A stretch of DNA of 64,000 nucleotides from Paenibacillus sp. LS1 (GTDB lineage: Bacteria; Bacillota; Bacilli; Paenibacillales; Paenibacillaceae), in contig NZ_JAPDOE010000004.1 in assembly GCF_026013365.1 (NCBI RefSeq), forward strand, positions 186,001 to 250,000. Reading direction: 5' to 3'. The notes beneath the pieces were generated by a model that ran no database searches, was not told the origin of the DNA, and saw nothing but the letters and a program-made list of their open reading frames with translations. Shown here piece by piece: positions 28,287 to 37,827 of this stretch. The stretch's first letter is position 1, and each line of letters opens with the position of its first letter. Made by a program: the position numbers and the translations under genes.

Positions 28287-29036
28287 GTGGAACTTAAAGG
28301 ATATTTTCGACTCTTACAAAAGAAACTGTGGCTGATTGTTGCAATAGCGTTAATAGCCGGTGTGGGTGCAGGGGTCAAAAGCATTTTCTTCACTCAGCCC
28401 ATCTATGAGGCAAGTTCCAAACTGATCGTGAACCAGACCTCTACCGTTCAAGGTCAGGCGATGATGGATTTCAGCATGATTCAAACCAATATCAAACTCA
28501 TTAACTCTTACAGAGAAATTATTAAATCTTCCGCCATTATGGATAAAGTCGCTACTACGTATCCAGACTTGGGCTTAACCTCTGCACAGCTCATGAATAG
28601 CACCTCCGTCTCTACAGCCAGCGAATCCCAAGTGATGAGCATAACTGTACAAGGGACTACCTACGAAAAAGCCGCAAAAACGGTCAATGCCATCTCCAAC
28701 GTGTTCCAATCTCAAATCCCCCTGATCATGAAAATCGATAATGTGGCTATCCTCAGTGAAGCAAAAGTGGATAGCAACGTACCTCCAATCAATATGAAAA
28801 CTACATTAAGCATTATTGTCAGCCTGTTCGCAGGTCTTGTGCTTGCGATTGCACTCGTATTTCTGCTGGACTATCTGGACGATACATTCAAATCCGAAAC
28901 TGAACTGGAAAAAGAGCTGGGGCTGCCTGTGCTTACCGTGATATCCAAAATGAAAAAAGATGATCTGAAAAATACGAAAAATTACGTATCTCAACAGAAA
29001 GTGGGGGATGGCAAATATGTCGCGGCTAACCAATGA
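28287..29036 (+). CDS. Wzz/CapA-type polysaccharide co-polymerase (kinase modulator, TkmA-like)
   Basis: Membrane protein of 249 residues that regulates polymer length and activates the tyrosine kinase. The start is taken as GTG at 28287, since AGGAGG at 28275-28280 abuts the ATG at 28281. It has two membrane segments, about 14-36 and 174-196, flanking an extracellular Wzz domain. The C-terminal cytoplasmic tail after the second segment is the part that activates PtkA-type kinases. Its end overlaps the kinase start. Confidence 0.9.
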   Translation: MELKGYFRLLQKKLWLIVAIALIAGVGAGVKSIFFTQPIYEASSKLIVNQTSTVQGQAMMDFSMIQTNIKLINSYREIIKSSAIMDKVATTYPDLGLTSAQLMNSTSVSTASESQVMSITVQGTTYEKAAKTVNAISNVFQSQIPLIMKIDNVAILSEAKVDSNVPPINMKTTLSIIVSLFAGLVLAIALVFLLDYLDDTFKSETELEKELGLPVLTVISKMKKDDLKNTKNYVSQQKVGDGKYVAANQ

Positions 29037-29694
29037 AAATAACAGTCTGGTGACCTATTTTAACTCCAAATCTCAAATCTCGGAGGGATACCGTAAATTA
29101 CGGACCAACATCCAGTTTTCTTCGATCGACAGTCATATCAAAAAAATCATGGTGGCTTCGGCCGAAGCCGGCGAAGGAAAGACTACAACCATTAGCAATC
29201 TGGCGGTGACCTATGCTCAGGAAGGCAAGAAAGTTCTACTAATTGATGCGGATCTGCGTAATCCTTCTTTGCACCAAGTGTTTTCCGTACCCAATCATGT
29301 CGGTCTCAGCAGCGTGCTGTCCAATCAGTACAGTGTGGAAGAGGTGCTCAGAGAAAGCTATATCGACAATCTCCAGCTATTTACGTCAGGCCCAATTCCG
29401 CCGAACCCATCCGAGATGATCGGTTCCAACCGGATGAAAAAGCTGATTGAGAAATTAGAGGATCAATATGATGTCATCATGTTTGATACGCCGCCGGTGC
29501 TGGCGGTAACGGATGCACTCATTGTGAGCTCGCTGTGTGATGGTGTGCTGCTGGTCGTGAACTCAGGCAAGGTCAAGAAGGAATTGGTGAAGAAGACCAA
29601 GGCTGCTTTGGAACATGTGAACGCACGGATTCTGGGCGCAATCTTGAACAATATCAAAAACGCTGCAGTTCCGGTGGGCTACGGAGAGAAGTAA
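29017..29694 (+). CDS. CpsD/CapB-family tyrosine-protein kinase (PtkA-like)
   Basis: Bacterial tyrosine (BY) kinase of 225 residues. The ATG at 29017 is preferred to 29008 because GGGGG at 29002-29006 gives a proper spacer. Motifs: Walker A AEAGEGKTT with Lys55, Walker A' LLIDADLRNP, and Walker B VIMFDTPP. The C-terminus, normally a cluster of several tyrosines, here carries only one (GYGEK). It acts with the modulator encoded by the overlapping upstream gene and is the expected target of the CpsB-type phosphatase. Confidence 0.92.
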   Translation: MSRLTNENNSLVTYFNSKSQISEGYRKLRTNIQFSSIDSHIKKIMVASAEAGEGKTTTISNLAVTYAQEGKKVLLIDADLRNPSLHQVFSVPNHVGLSSVLSNQYSVEEVLRESYIDNLQLFTSGPIPPNPSEMIGSNRMKKLIEKLEDQYDVIMFDTPPVLAVTDALIVSSLCDGVLLVVNSGKVKKELVKKTKAALEHVNARILGAILNNIKNAAVPVGYGEK

Positions 29695-29881
29695 AACTTC
29701 CATCTGATGTCCCCGAAGAAACAGGTAATGTCTACTGCACCTTTATCACTGTAGGCACTCGGTCATGCTGTGGGTTCAATGAACCTTAGACGTTAATCGT
29801 CGAAGGTATGACGTGAGGACGGGTTAGATGCCCTGGTTCAACTTTTATCAAACTAAAAAAAAAGAGGATAGGGTGGTATTT

Positions 29882-30784
29882 ATGAAAAAAGTGAGAAAAG
29901 CAATCATTCCTGCAGCTGGATTGGGTACACGTTTTTTGCCAGCCACAAAAGCGATGCCCAAAGAAATGCTCCCTATTGTGGACAAACCAACTATACAGTA
30001 TATCGTTGAAGAAGCCATTGCCTCTGGAATTGAAGACATTATCATCGTAACCGGTAAAGGGAAACGGGCGATTGAAGATCATTTTGACAACGCTTTTGAA
30101 CTGGAACACAATTTGCTGGAAAAAGGCAAACTGGGCCTGCTGGAAGAGGTCCGCAAATCTTCTAATGTGGATATCCACTACATAAGACAAAAAGAGGCCA
30201 AAGGACTTGGTCATGCTGTCTGGTGTGCACGTAACTTTATCGGTGACGAACCTTTTGCCGTGTTGCTCGGAGATGATATCGTCGTATCGGAAGTGCCATG
30301 CACCAAACAACTGATTGATCAATATGATCAGGTTCAACATTCCATTGTTGGCGTACAAACCGTACTTGCTGAACAAACAGACAGATACGGTATTGTAGAC
30401 CCGCTACACTCGGATGGCCGTTTGACAGAGGTTCTCAGGTTCGTAGAGAAACCTGCCCAAGGCACAGCGCCTTCCAACCTGGCGATTATGGGGAGATACG
30501 TACTGAGTCCAGAGATTTTCGATCATCTGGAGCAACAAGAGATTGGTCAAGGGGGAGAGATTCAATTAACGGACGCGATTCAGCGTTTAAATGAGACACA
30601 AGGAGTGTATGCTTACGATTTCGAGGGAGTACGCTATGACGTGGGCGAGAAACTGGGATTCATTTTGACGACCATTGACTTCGCTCTGCAAAAACAGGAA
30701 CTTAGAATTCCAATGCTGCAAGCTCTGCAACAGATTCTGGAAAAAGAGTCGGTAGAACATATAGCCGGGGGGGAGTTTGAATGA
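29882..30784 (+). CDS. galU: UTP-glucose-1-phosphate uridylyltransferase
   Basis: Makes UDP-glucose, the donor for sugar transfer and the substrate of the UDP-glucose dehydrogenase encoded later in the operon. 300 residues. The start at 29882 ([20 protein letters not shown]) has AGGGTGG upstream; the frame from 29828 lacks a suitable site. The nucleotidyltransferase signature [20 protein letters not shown] and the RYGIVDP, FVEKP and YDVGEKLGF motifs are present. The stop overlaps the next start by four bases (ATGA), so translation is coupled. Confidence 0.95.
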   Translation: MKKVRKAIIPAAGLGTRFLPATKAMPKEMLPIVDKPTIQYIVEEAIASGIEDIIIVTGKGKRAIEDHFDNAFELEHNLLEKGKLGLLEEVRKSSNVDIHYIRQKEAKGLGHAVWCARNFIGDEPFAVLLGDDIVVSEVPCTKQLIDQYDQVQHSIVGVQTVLAEQTDRYGIVDPLHSDGRLTEVLRFVEKPAQGTAPSNLAIMGRYVLSPEIFDHLEQQEIGQGGEIQLTDAIQRLNETQGVYAYDFEGVRYDVGEKLGFILTTIDFALQKQELRIPMLQALQQILEKESVEHIAGGEFE

Positions 30785-31479
30785 GTCCATCTCCCCAAAC
30801 GAAGGAAGCGGAGATCGTTATGGACCCAAGTCTGGGGTACAATGCATCAACGATGGCAGGACAAAATGCAGATAAAGTGTATCTATTTATGAAAAGAATG
30901 CTCGATTTGCTGGGTTCTTTCATAGGTTTGATCATTTTGTGCCCCTTGTTTGCGGTCATCGGAATACTGATCAAAATCGAGGCCCCGCAGGGGTCTGTTT
31001 TTTTTCGTCAGGTACGGGTTGGACAGAATGGGAAAGAGTTTCATATGTACAAATTCAGGTCCATGGTGGCGAATGCAGAAGATCTGCTGGAACAGCTGAT
31101 TGATCAGAATGAAGTGAATGGGAACATGTTCAAAATGAAGAACGATCCCCGTATTACACGGATTGGCAAGTTTATTCGAAAAACGAGTCTGGATGAGCTG
31201 CCACAGTTGTGGAACGTGTTCCGAGGAGAGATGAGTCTCGTTGGACCCAGACCAGCTCTGCCCAGAGAAGTGGAGAACTACACTTCCTATGACAGACAGC
31301 GCCTGCAGTTGATTCCGGGATGTACGGGATTATGGCAAGTTAGCGGTCGCAATAGTGTTGGTTTTGAAGAAATGGTGGAGCTGGATCTGACGTATGCTCG
31401 TGAACGCAGCATGATGGTGGATATCAAAATTATCTTCAGAACGTTCAAGGTGCTGGTTGGTTCGAAGGATGCGTTTTGA
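30781..31479 (+). CDS. Undecaprenyl-phosphate sugar-1-phosphate transferase (initiating enzyme)
   Basis: Small monotopic phosphoglycosyl transferase of 232 residues. It loads the first sugar phosphate (glucose, galactose or an amino sugar) on undecaprenyl phosphate and so starts the repeat unit. After a variable 35-residue N-terminus come a membrane segment (about 38-64), [22 protein letters not shown], the catalytic Asp-Glu region [12 protein letters not shown], and the signature [15 protein letters not shown]. The long N-terminal multi-pass domain of WbaP is missing, as in the short class. Confidence 0.93.
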   Translation: MSPSPQTKEAEIVMDPSLGYNASTMAGQNADKVYLFMKRMLDLLGSFIGLIILCPLFAVIGILIKIEAPQGSVFFRQVRVGQNGKEFHMYKFRSMVANAEDLLEQLIDQNEVNGNMFKMKNDPRITRIGKFIRKTSLDELPQLWNVFRGEMSLVGPRPALPREVENYTSYDRQRLQLIPGCTGLWQVSGRNSVGFEEMVELDLTYARERSMMVDIKIIFRTFKVLVGSKDAF

Positions 31480-31513
31480 AACACGATTCTGGCTTTGAGG
31501 TGGCATAGCAGAT

Positions 31514-32860
31514 ATGCAAAGAACAGACTATTTTGCTTCTTCTAGAGGGAATACGTTATATATCATTCTTTCCTCATTGATCATTATTGGCATGGCAGTA
31601 TACTTACCGATCATTTCGATCATGGCATTGGCCCTACTGATTCTGTTTGGGATTTATATGAAACATCCAAGTTGGGTCTATATGATCGTCATCGGTACAT
31701 TCTCGCTATCCATGGACAAAATCTTCAGAATGCAAATGATGGGTTTTGACGCTTCTTCCTTTTACAAATTGCTGATCCTGTTTTTCATACTCCCTATCTT
31801 TTTGAGATATGGACTGAAAAAACAATTCATTTATCCAGCTTTGGCTGTAGGGTATCTCTTTGTTCAGAGTTACTTTTTATCCGTGATGCCAGGCAAGATG
31901 AGCCCACTTGATCCCTTTAAAGCATTTTTGGGATTAGTGGTGCCCTTCCTGTTACTAATGGTGAATTTTCCGAAGGATGTTAGCAAAAGGATCATCAGAG
32001 TTCTGGCCTGGCTTCCGGTGTTTAGTTTGATTGGTGGTCTCATCCTGCAGCAAACGGGTATGTTATCCATCACCAATCTGGAGGGTTCAGGCGTCAGTCG
32101 TTTACAGGGAGCCAATATTGCGGCACATTTGGGGATGCTTTGTTTTATTTCCATCTGTGTTTGTCTGATGGAGATTCGATACAAAAATCAGGTGATCTTG
32201 AATTATGCTCTTACGCTAACGCATTTTATTATTTTGATTCAAACGGGAACCCGCGGACCCTTACTTGCGCTGATCCCCATCGTGTGTATGTATTTATTTG
32301 ACCATGTAAGGAAATTTGTGAAGGGTAGAACGAGTGCTCTTCTTCCTGTTGTTTTATTTTTGGCAGCCGTCTCCGTGATGGTTTTTTTACAGTGGGACAA
32401 TTATGAATTGAGGCAAGAGAGCAAGGGATTATCAGGTAGAGATTCTGCCTGGGCCTTCTTTATCAAAAAAGCGAATGAGTACCCCATTTTTGGTCAGGGA
32501 CTGGGTTCTGCTTTAGTTGCCAATGATGGCAGTATCTTTTCAGGCTTTACCGTTCCCCATAACGAATACATCCGCTTTTATTATGATGGAGGACTGGTGG
32601 GGGCTTTGCTGATTTTTGGAGCCTTATTATTTGTATACAAAAAGGTGTACAGCAAGTTGAATCGCCTCGTGAAACCTTATTTTGTTGGCATGATTGTGGG
32701 CTTCTCCATTTACTCTTTTGTCGACAATACATTGTCCACCATTCATTTAATTGCTCCTTTTTGTGTGTATCTTAATGCGTTATATCAGATCAGTGATGAG
32801 AAACGTGTTGTCCCTGATCATCCCGAGGAGCTTGTCCATCGAAAGGAGATCGTGCAATGA
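31514..32860 (+). CDS. O-antigen ligase/polymerase family protein (Wzy-type)
   Basis: Integral membrane protein of 448 residues with about 11-12 hydrophobic segments. A large loop contains SGRDSAWAFFIKKANEYPIFGQGLG, typical of the Wzy_C domain. In this operon it most likely polymerises lipid-linked repeat units outside the membrane, since a Wzx-type flippase is also encoded. The sequence is low in conservation, so the linkage formed cannot be predicted. Its end overlaps the next start by four bases. Confidence 0.85.
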   Translation: MQRTDYFASSRGNTLYIILSSLIIIGMAVYLPIISIMALALLILFGIYMKHPSWVYMIVIGTFSLSMDKIFRMQMMGFDASSFYKLLILFFILPIFLRYGLKKQFIYPALAVGYLFVQSYFLSVMPGKMSPLDPFKAFLGLVVPFLLLMVNFPKDVSKRIIRVLAWLPVFSLIGGLILQQTGMLSITNLEGSGVSRLQGANIAAHLGMLCFISICVCLMEIRYKNQVILNYALTLTHFIILIQTGTRGPLLALIPIVCMYLFDHVRKFVKGRTSALLPVVLFLAAVSVMVFLQWDNYELRQESKGLSGRDSAWAFFIKKANEYPIFGQGLGSALVANDGSIFSGFTVPHNEYIRFYYDGGLVGALLIFGALLFVYKKVYSKLNRLVKPYFVGMIVGFSIYSFVDNTLSTIHLIAPFCVYLNALYQISDEKRVVPDHPEELVHRKEIVQ

Positions 32861-33315
32861 AAGTCTGTCTAGTAAGTTCCACAGGAGGCCATCTGAATCA
32901 ATTGTTAAATCTAATTCCTGCGGTAGAAGATCATGATTACTTTTTGGTAACGGAAAAAAGCGAAGCGAGCAGTAAACTGAATCTTTCCAATCGAACCTAT
33001 TTCCTGTCTCAGCAGGAGCGAAAGAATATCCTGTTTCTGTTTATTGTGCTGCGCAATATCATAGCTTCGTTGTTCATTCTGCTGAAAGAACGCCCGAAAG
33101 TTCTGATTACCACTGGAGCCGGAGCGGTATATCCTCTATGTTTACTCGGGAAATTGATGGGAGCTAAGCTTGTTTTTGTGGAAAGTTACGCCAAAATATA
33201 TTCGCCAACCCTGACGGGGAGAATGATATACAAGTTTGCCGATGAATTTTATATCCAATGGGAGACACTTCAAGAGGCTTATCCGAACGCGAAGTATAGG
33301 GGGGCTTTATTTTGA
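32857..33315 (+). CDS. Alg14-like glycosyltransferase subunit (PssD/Cps14F-type)
   Basis: Protein of 152 residues resembling the N-terminal, membrane-anchoring half of a two-part GT28-type transferase. Features: the glycine-rich start KVCLVSSTGGHLNQLL, a hydrophobic helix (about 60-80), and a GAGAVYPLCLLGKLMGAKL segment near residue 88. It overlaps both neighbours by four bases, giving tight coupling to the next gene, whose product is its expected catalytic partner. In other capsules such pairs add glucose, galactose or glucuronic acid as the second sugar. Confidence 0.88.
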   Translation: MKVCLVSSTGGHLNQLLNLIPAVEDHDYFLVTEKSEASSKLNLSNRTYFLSQQERKNILFLFIVLRNIIASLFILLKERPKVLITTGAGAVYPLCLLGKLMGAKLVFVESYAKIYSPTLTGRMIYKFADEFYIQWETLQEAYPNAKYRGALF

Positions 33316-33791
33316 TCTTTGTCGTGCTTGGAACACAGCGATTCCAGTTTAACCGACTACTGAAAGCCGTCGACAATCTCATCCAGGAGGGGCAGATGCC
33401 TTCGGAGGTTCTTGTGCAATCCGGTTACAGTGAATATAAGCCGCTTCATTATCAACAAAAGCCTTTTTTTAATCAGGAAGAGATGAATGAGCATATTGAG
33501 AAAAGTGAATTTGTCCTGGCCCATGCGGGAGTAGGGGTCATTACCAGTGCACTGCAGATGAACAAAAAGGTAATCGTGATGCCAAGGCGGAAGGATCATG
33601 GGGAGCATGTGGATAATCATCAACTGGAGATCGCGAAGGTATTTCAAGATAAAGGGTATATTTCGGTAGCTCAGAACGAGGATGAACTCCACGCATTAAT
33701 TGCCAATATTGATAAACTCGACTTTCAACCCTATGTGAAAAGTAACTCGCAGTTGCTCTCCTCTATTAAGGGTTACATTAATTCTCTTTGA
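33312..33791 (+). CDS. Alg13-like glycosyltransferase subunit (PssE/Cps14G-type)
   Basis: Protein of 159 residues, the nucleotide-sugar-binding half of the two-part transferase. It starts with TTG inside the stop of the previous gene and has AGGGGGGC as ribosome site. The GT28 C-terminal signature is clear: FVLAHAGVGVITSALQMNKK and VMPRRKDHGEHVDNHQLEIAK. The partner is encoded immediately upstream. Because this operon also encodes UDP-glucose dehydrogenase, glucuronic acid is a plausible donor sugar, but this is inference. Confidence 0.88.
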   Translation: MIFVVLGTQRFQFNRLLKAVDNLIQEGQMPSEVLVQSGYSEYKPLHYQQKPFFNQEEMNEHIEKSEFVLAHAGVGVITSALQMNKKVIVMPRRKDHGEHVDNHQLEIAKVFQDKGYISVAQNEDELHALIANIDKLDFQPYVKSNSQLLSSIKGYINSL

Positions 33792-33828
33792 TGGGATGGG
33801 TTCGTTACGATTCAAAAGGAGTGGAATG

Positions 33829-34896
33829 ATGAAACCTAAGGTGCTGGTCATAGGTTCTTCTACGAAGGACATGGGCGGAATTGTAAGTGTCATTGTAAAT
33901 ATTGAAAATTCATTGATCGCTGAGCAGTACCATTTACAGCGGATTGAAACCTACATTACGGGTAGCGTGCTCGCACGACTACTTATCTTCATTAAAGGCT
34001 TTCTTCAATTTCTCATGAAGCTCGTTACATTCAAACCGGACATGATTCATATTCATATGTCTTATAACGGGAGTTTCTATCGTAAAGCGTTGTTCATTCT
34101 CGTGGGCCGTAAAATATTCAGGGTGCCGGTGATTGTGCATATTCATGCTTCCAGTTTCGATGTTTTCTATAATCGGCATCCGTTGCAACAGAAGCTATGC
34201 AAGTATGTCTTGAATCAAGTGGATAAATTAATTGTACTGTCGTATACATGGAAGAGTTTTTTTTCCAAGATCGTGCCTGAGTCCAAAATCGAAGTGCTCT
34301 ATAATGGCGTATTCATTAAAGAACCTCCGGTTAGAGAAGAACGTCAGATTCCACGATGCTTGTTCATGGGCCGTCTTGGCAAGAGAAAAGGTGTGTATGA
34401 TCTCCTGTTAGCTATTCAACTATTGAAGCAACGAGGGGTCGAAGCAGTATTTACACTGGCTGGTGATGGCGAAGTTAATGAAGTTCGTGCGCTGGTTGAA
34501 CGTTACGGCATCACAGAATACGTGGAAGTGCCAGGGTGGATTAGAGGCGAGGAGAAGGAACGTTTGCTTCACCATGCGGATCTGCTGGTTCTACCTTCTT
34601 ATCATGAAGGGCTTCCGATGGCAATTCTGGAGGCTATGAATGAAGGTTTGCCGATTGTTTCTACTCGGGTGGGTGGCATACCGGAAGTCATTACAGATGA
34701 GCTGAATGGTTTTCTCGTTGAACCAGGGGATGTTGCAGCTCTGACCCATGTGCTGGAGAGACTTATTCTGGATAAGGAACTGAGAATGCAGATGGGATTG
34801 AACAATAAGGAACTGGTCACATCCAAGTTCAATATGAACAGTCTCATTGAAAATTTATCGTCCATTTATGACAAGGTGCACATGAAAGTGTCCTAG
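33829..34896 (+). CDS. Glycosyltransferase family 4 (GT-B)
   Basis: Retaining GT-B transferase of 355 residues. Of two adjacent ATG codons, 33829 is preferred because AAAGGAG lies seven bases before it. The N-terminal acceptor lobe starts KPKVLVIGSSTKDMGGIVSV. The C-terminal lobe has FMGRLGKRKGVYDLL and the E-x7-E motif in EGLPMAILEAMNEGLP. It adds one sugar of the repeat unit; donor and acceptor cannot be read. Confidence 0.9.
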   Translation: MKPKVLVIGSSTKDMGGIVSVIVNIENSLIAEQYHLQRIETYITGSVLARLLIFIKGFLQFLMKLVTFKPDMIHIHMSYNGSFYRKALFILVGRKIFRVPVIVHIHASSFDVFYNRHPLQQKLCKYVLNQVDKLIVLSYTWKSFFSKIVPESKIEVLYNGVFIKEPPVREERQIPRCLFMGRLGKRKGVYDLLLAIQLLKQRGVEAVFTLAGDGEVNEVRALVERYGITEYVEVPGWIRGEEKERLLHHADLLVLPSYHEGLPMAILEAMNEGLPIVSTRVGGIPEVITDELNGFLVEPGDVAALTHVLERLILDKELRMQMGLNNKELVTSKFNMNSLIENLSSIYDKVHMKVS

Positions 34897-34917
34897 TTTC
34901 AAGGGAAAGGTGGTTCT

Positions 34918-35853
34918 ATGGAAGCATTGGTAAGTTGTATTATAACAACGCATAATCGCGCTGAATTGTTGAAAAAGGCTATGGCAAGTGTGCTGGAGCA
35001 GACCTATCCCTTTCTGGAAATTATTATTGTTGATGATGGCTCACAGGATCACACCGAAGAGGTATGCAGAGCATGGACCAAGGAAGATCACAGAATACAA
35101 TATATCCAGGTTCCATATGCTCAAGGTGCCAATCATGCCCGAAATTTAGGGATACAACGTGCCAATGGAAAATATATTGCGTTCCTGGACGATGATGATC
35201 AGTGGCTGCCTGATAAAATTCAATCCCAGACTCAAGCCCTGGAGCAAAATAAAGGACTCTTCTGTTTTTGCAGTAAAGTCCTTGTCTATGTGGATCAGGA
35301 TCACAAGGTGACTCGCAGGAAGGTATCGGTTGAATCCCGTGATCTCGTATTCTATGCGGATTTGCTGACCTATAACTGGATCGGTGAAACCTCCAAAATT
35401 ATGGTGCAGACCCAGTTGGCACGCTCCGTCATGTTTGATGAACAATTAACCTCGGCACAAGACTATGATTTCTATCTTCGTATTCTGCAAAGAGGACATC
35501 ATGCTATCAATATCAGGGAACCCCTTGTTCATATTTATATCCATCAGGGTCCACGCATCTCGACCTCATCCAAGAAAAAGTTTCAGGGACAACGAAAAGT
35601 GCTGATCAAGTATTACAAGGATATGAGCGAGGAACAAAAGAGGCGTCAACTTCATCATTATCGCATGATGGAGTGGTCCAAGAACCCGAAGCGAAATGTT
35701 CTTTTTCTCAAAAATACGTTGGCTCTTTATCCATGGTGGAAAAATTTCACGTTGTTCAAGCGCAATATCCGGACCATACTGGTCGGTTATCGCTTGAGAA
35801 AACAGTTCCGTAGCGAAGCGTTGAGCAAAGAAGAGTATAAAGGAACAGCCTAA
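34918..35853 (+). CDS. Glycosyltransferase family 2 (GT-A)
   Basis: Inverting GT-A transferase of 311 residues. The N-terminal nucleotide-binding fold reads VSCIITTHNRAELLKKAM and IIVDDGSQDHT, with the metal-binding acidic motif FLDDDDQW near residue 93 and a likely catalytic ED/QD region later (SAQDYDFYLRILQRG). A basic C-terminal tail may attach it to the membrane surface. Substrates unknown. Confidence 0.92.
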   Translation: MEALVSCIITTHNRAELLKKAMASVLEQTYPFLEIIIVDDGSQDHTEEVCRAWTKEDHRIQYIQVPYAQGANHARNLGIQRANGKYIAFLDDDDQWLPDKIQSQTQALEQNKGLFCFCSKVLVYVDQDHKVTRRKVSVESRDLVFYADLLTYNWIGETSKIMVQTQLARSVMFDEQLTSAQDYDFYLRILQRGHHAINIREPLVHIYIHQGPRISTSSKKKFQGQRKVLIKYYKDMSEEQKRRQLHHYRMMEWSKNPKRNVLFLKNTLALYPWWKNFTLFKRNIRTILVGYRLRKQFRSEALSKEEYKGTA

Positions 35854-35868
35854 AGCAGAGGTGTAGTC

Positions 35869-36891
35869 ATGCGTGAACCTGTAGTTTACATGTTGCCCAA
35901 AATGATCAAGACGAACAAATTCAACGAATTATTATCACAGTCCATCGAAGATCAGGGATGGGATGTGAAGCATTTTTCCAAAAAAGACTTAAAACATGTC
36001 CGTAAAAATGATGTACTTCATTTTCACTGGCCAAGTTTTTATTACAAAGGAAACAACGCGTTCTCGACATTCATCAAGTCCATATTTTTCATTCTCATGA
36101 TTATGTATGTGCGACTAAAGGGTGCGAAGTTGTTCTGGACGGTTCATAACATATGGCCGCATAACAGTGGCAAAACGTGGCATGATTACTGGATGAGGAC
36201 GTTTCTGGTGCGGAATTGTACCAAACTGATCGTGATGGGCAAACCGCTTATTCGCAGCGTAAGTGAGACGTTTCATGTGCCTGAGCACAAGATTGAAGTT
36301 ATCCCTCATGGACATTATCAGGGGGTATATGGACGAACAGGGCAGAACATCAGAGACCTCTTTAACATCCCGGCAAATGACTATGTCTTTGCTTTTTTTG
36401 GTCAGGTTTCGCCGTATAAAGGGGTGGATGATCTAATCAAGGCGTTCAACCATCTGGATTGGAAGGATGCTCATCTGTTGATTGCTGGCAAGAAGGCTGC
36501 TGACTATGATCTGGAGGATTCAATAGGTCATTCGGATCGCATTCACACGTATTTCAATTTTATTCAGGATGGGGAGTACTCGGATTATTTTGAAGCCATT
36601 GATTCGATGATTCTTCCGTATAAAAATATTGCGACATCAGGCAGTGCAATTTTGGCACTGTCTTTTGGTAAACCTGTCGTTGCCCCAAGAATGGGGCTCA
36701 TGGAAGAGTACTTGCCCGAGAACTGTGCAGTATTATATGACCCTTCGGATCAAGAGGGGCTGGAAGAAGCCATGAAAAAGATCCGTGCCAAGGATGACGA
36801 GTTCAGGGAAGGCAATGGATTCCAATCTATGCTAGATAAGTTGGAATGGTCAGGGATCGCGAAGCGAACGATTTCGCTCTATACGATCTAA
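35869..36891 (+). CDS. Glycosyltransferase (GT-B, GT4-like)
   Basis: GT-B type transferase of 340 residues. It has a hydrophobic membrane-associated helix near residue 68-82, FWTVHNIWPHNSGK as part of the acceptor site, then the nucleotide-sugar lobe FFGQVSPYKGVDDLIKAF and GSAILALSFGKPVVAPRMG, with the conserved Glu in MEEYLPE. The overall pattern is like bacterial mannosyl- or glucuronosyltransferases of EPS clusters, but I cannot choose between them. Confidence 0.85.
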   Translation: MREPVVYMLPKMIKTNKFNELLSQSIEDQGWDVKHFSKKDLKHVRKNDVLHFHWPSFYYKGNNAFSTFIKSIFFILMIMYVRLKGAKLFWTVHNIWPHNSGKTWHDYWMRTFLVRNCTKLIVMGKPLIRSVSETFHVPEHKIEVIPHGHYQGVYGRTGQNIRDLFNIPANDYVFAFFGQVSPYKGVDDLIKAFNHLDWKDAHLLIAGKKAADYDLEDSIGHSDRIHTYFNFIQDGEYSDYFEAIDSMILPYKNIATSGSAILALSFGKPVVAPRMGLMEEYLPENCAVLYDPSDQEGLEEAMKKIRAKDDEFREGNGFQSMLDKLEWSGIAKRTISLYTI

Positions 36892-36917
36892 ATCAATGAG
36901 GATGCGGGGACGATCGA

Positions 36918-37817
36918 ATGAAAGCCACTGTAGCCATTTGCACGTATAACAGAGCCTATGATCTGAGTGAATCCATTCATAGTGCCATCAGGCAACATGT
37001 TGAATATGACGTTGAAATTATCGTGATCGATAACAATTCGACCGATCGTACAGTTCAGCTTGTGCAGGAGATTCAGGCGAGCGAAGGCGTAAATAACGTC
37101 AAGTATGTTCTGGAGAAAAAGCCGGGCTTATCGGCGGCAAGGAATCGAGCCATCCGTGAAGCACGTGGCGAGTACATCCTTTTTCTAGACGATGATGCTA
37201 TCGCATCTCCGTTATGGATCCAACATATCGTTGACGTGTTCGAAAGTGATACTTCCATCGGATGTGTGGGGGGCAAGATTGAACCTCTCTGGGAGAGCCA
37301 GAAGCCAGACTGGATTCCTAGCGAGAACCTGTCGCTGTATACCATTCTGGATTATGCAGACCATGTGGTTGAGATGCCTAATCCATCGATACCGTTCGGT
37401 GCGAATGTAGCGTTTCGTACACAGCTCTTTCAGGACATCGCGCCTTTTCGTGAGGACCTGGGTAGAGTGGGGAAGAACCTGTTATCCAATGAAGAGAGTG
37501 AGCTAATCGCGCGGATCAGGGTCCAGCATAAAGTGTTTTATACGCCCTTCGGCTCCGTTCAACACAAGGTATCCAAAGAACGAACGACCAAGAACTGGTT
37601 TTTGCGACGTGTCTTCTGGCAAGGCGTCAGTGATGCTGTTCGCAAAAAAGACAAGGGTACGATTCGAACAGTAAAACACGCTATCCGTTTGGCGCAAGGA
37701 GTTATTCGAGCCTTATTATGCATTTACAGTCCGAAGCGTTTCACCCGGCAACTGGCTCAAATCTGCTACCGGAACGGTCTGATCATCGGGATACTCAGAT
37801 ATAACAGTAAGGAATGA
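36918..37817 (+). CDS. Glycosyltransferase family 2 (GT-A)
   Basis: GT-A transferase of 299 residues with the start KATVAICTYNRAYDLSES, VIDNNSTDRT, KKPGLSAARNRAI and the metal motif LFLDDDAIA near residue 91. The later segment GANVAFRTQLF and EESELIARI match the acceptor/catalytic part of this subgroup. It is the second GT2 enzyme of the operon. Confidence 0.92.
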   Translation: MKATVAICTYNRAYDLSESIHSAIRQHVEYDVEIIVIDNNSTDRTVQLVQEIQASEGVNNVKYVLEKKPGLSAARNRAIREARGEYILFLDDDAIASPLWIQHIVDVFESDTSIGCVGGKIEPLWESQKPDWIPSENLSLYTILDYADHVVEMPNPSIPFGANVAFRTQLFQDIAPFREDLGRVGKNLLSNEESELIARIRVQHKVFYTPFGSVQHKVSKERTTKNWFLRRVFWQGVSDAVRKKDKGTIRTVKHAIRLAQGVIRALLCIYSPKRFTRQLAQICYRNGLIIGILRYNSKE

Positions 37818-37827
37818 GGAATAGTTC

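Noticed and set aside
32631-32640. TTGTATACAA as an operator inside the Wzy gene
   Set aside because: It is inside a coding region far from a start; counted only as an occurrence of the motif.
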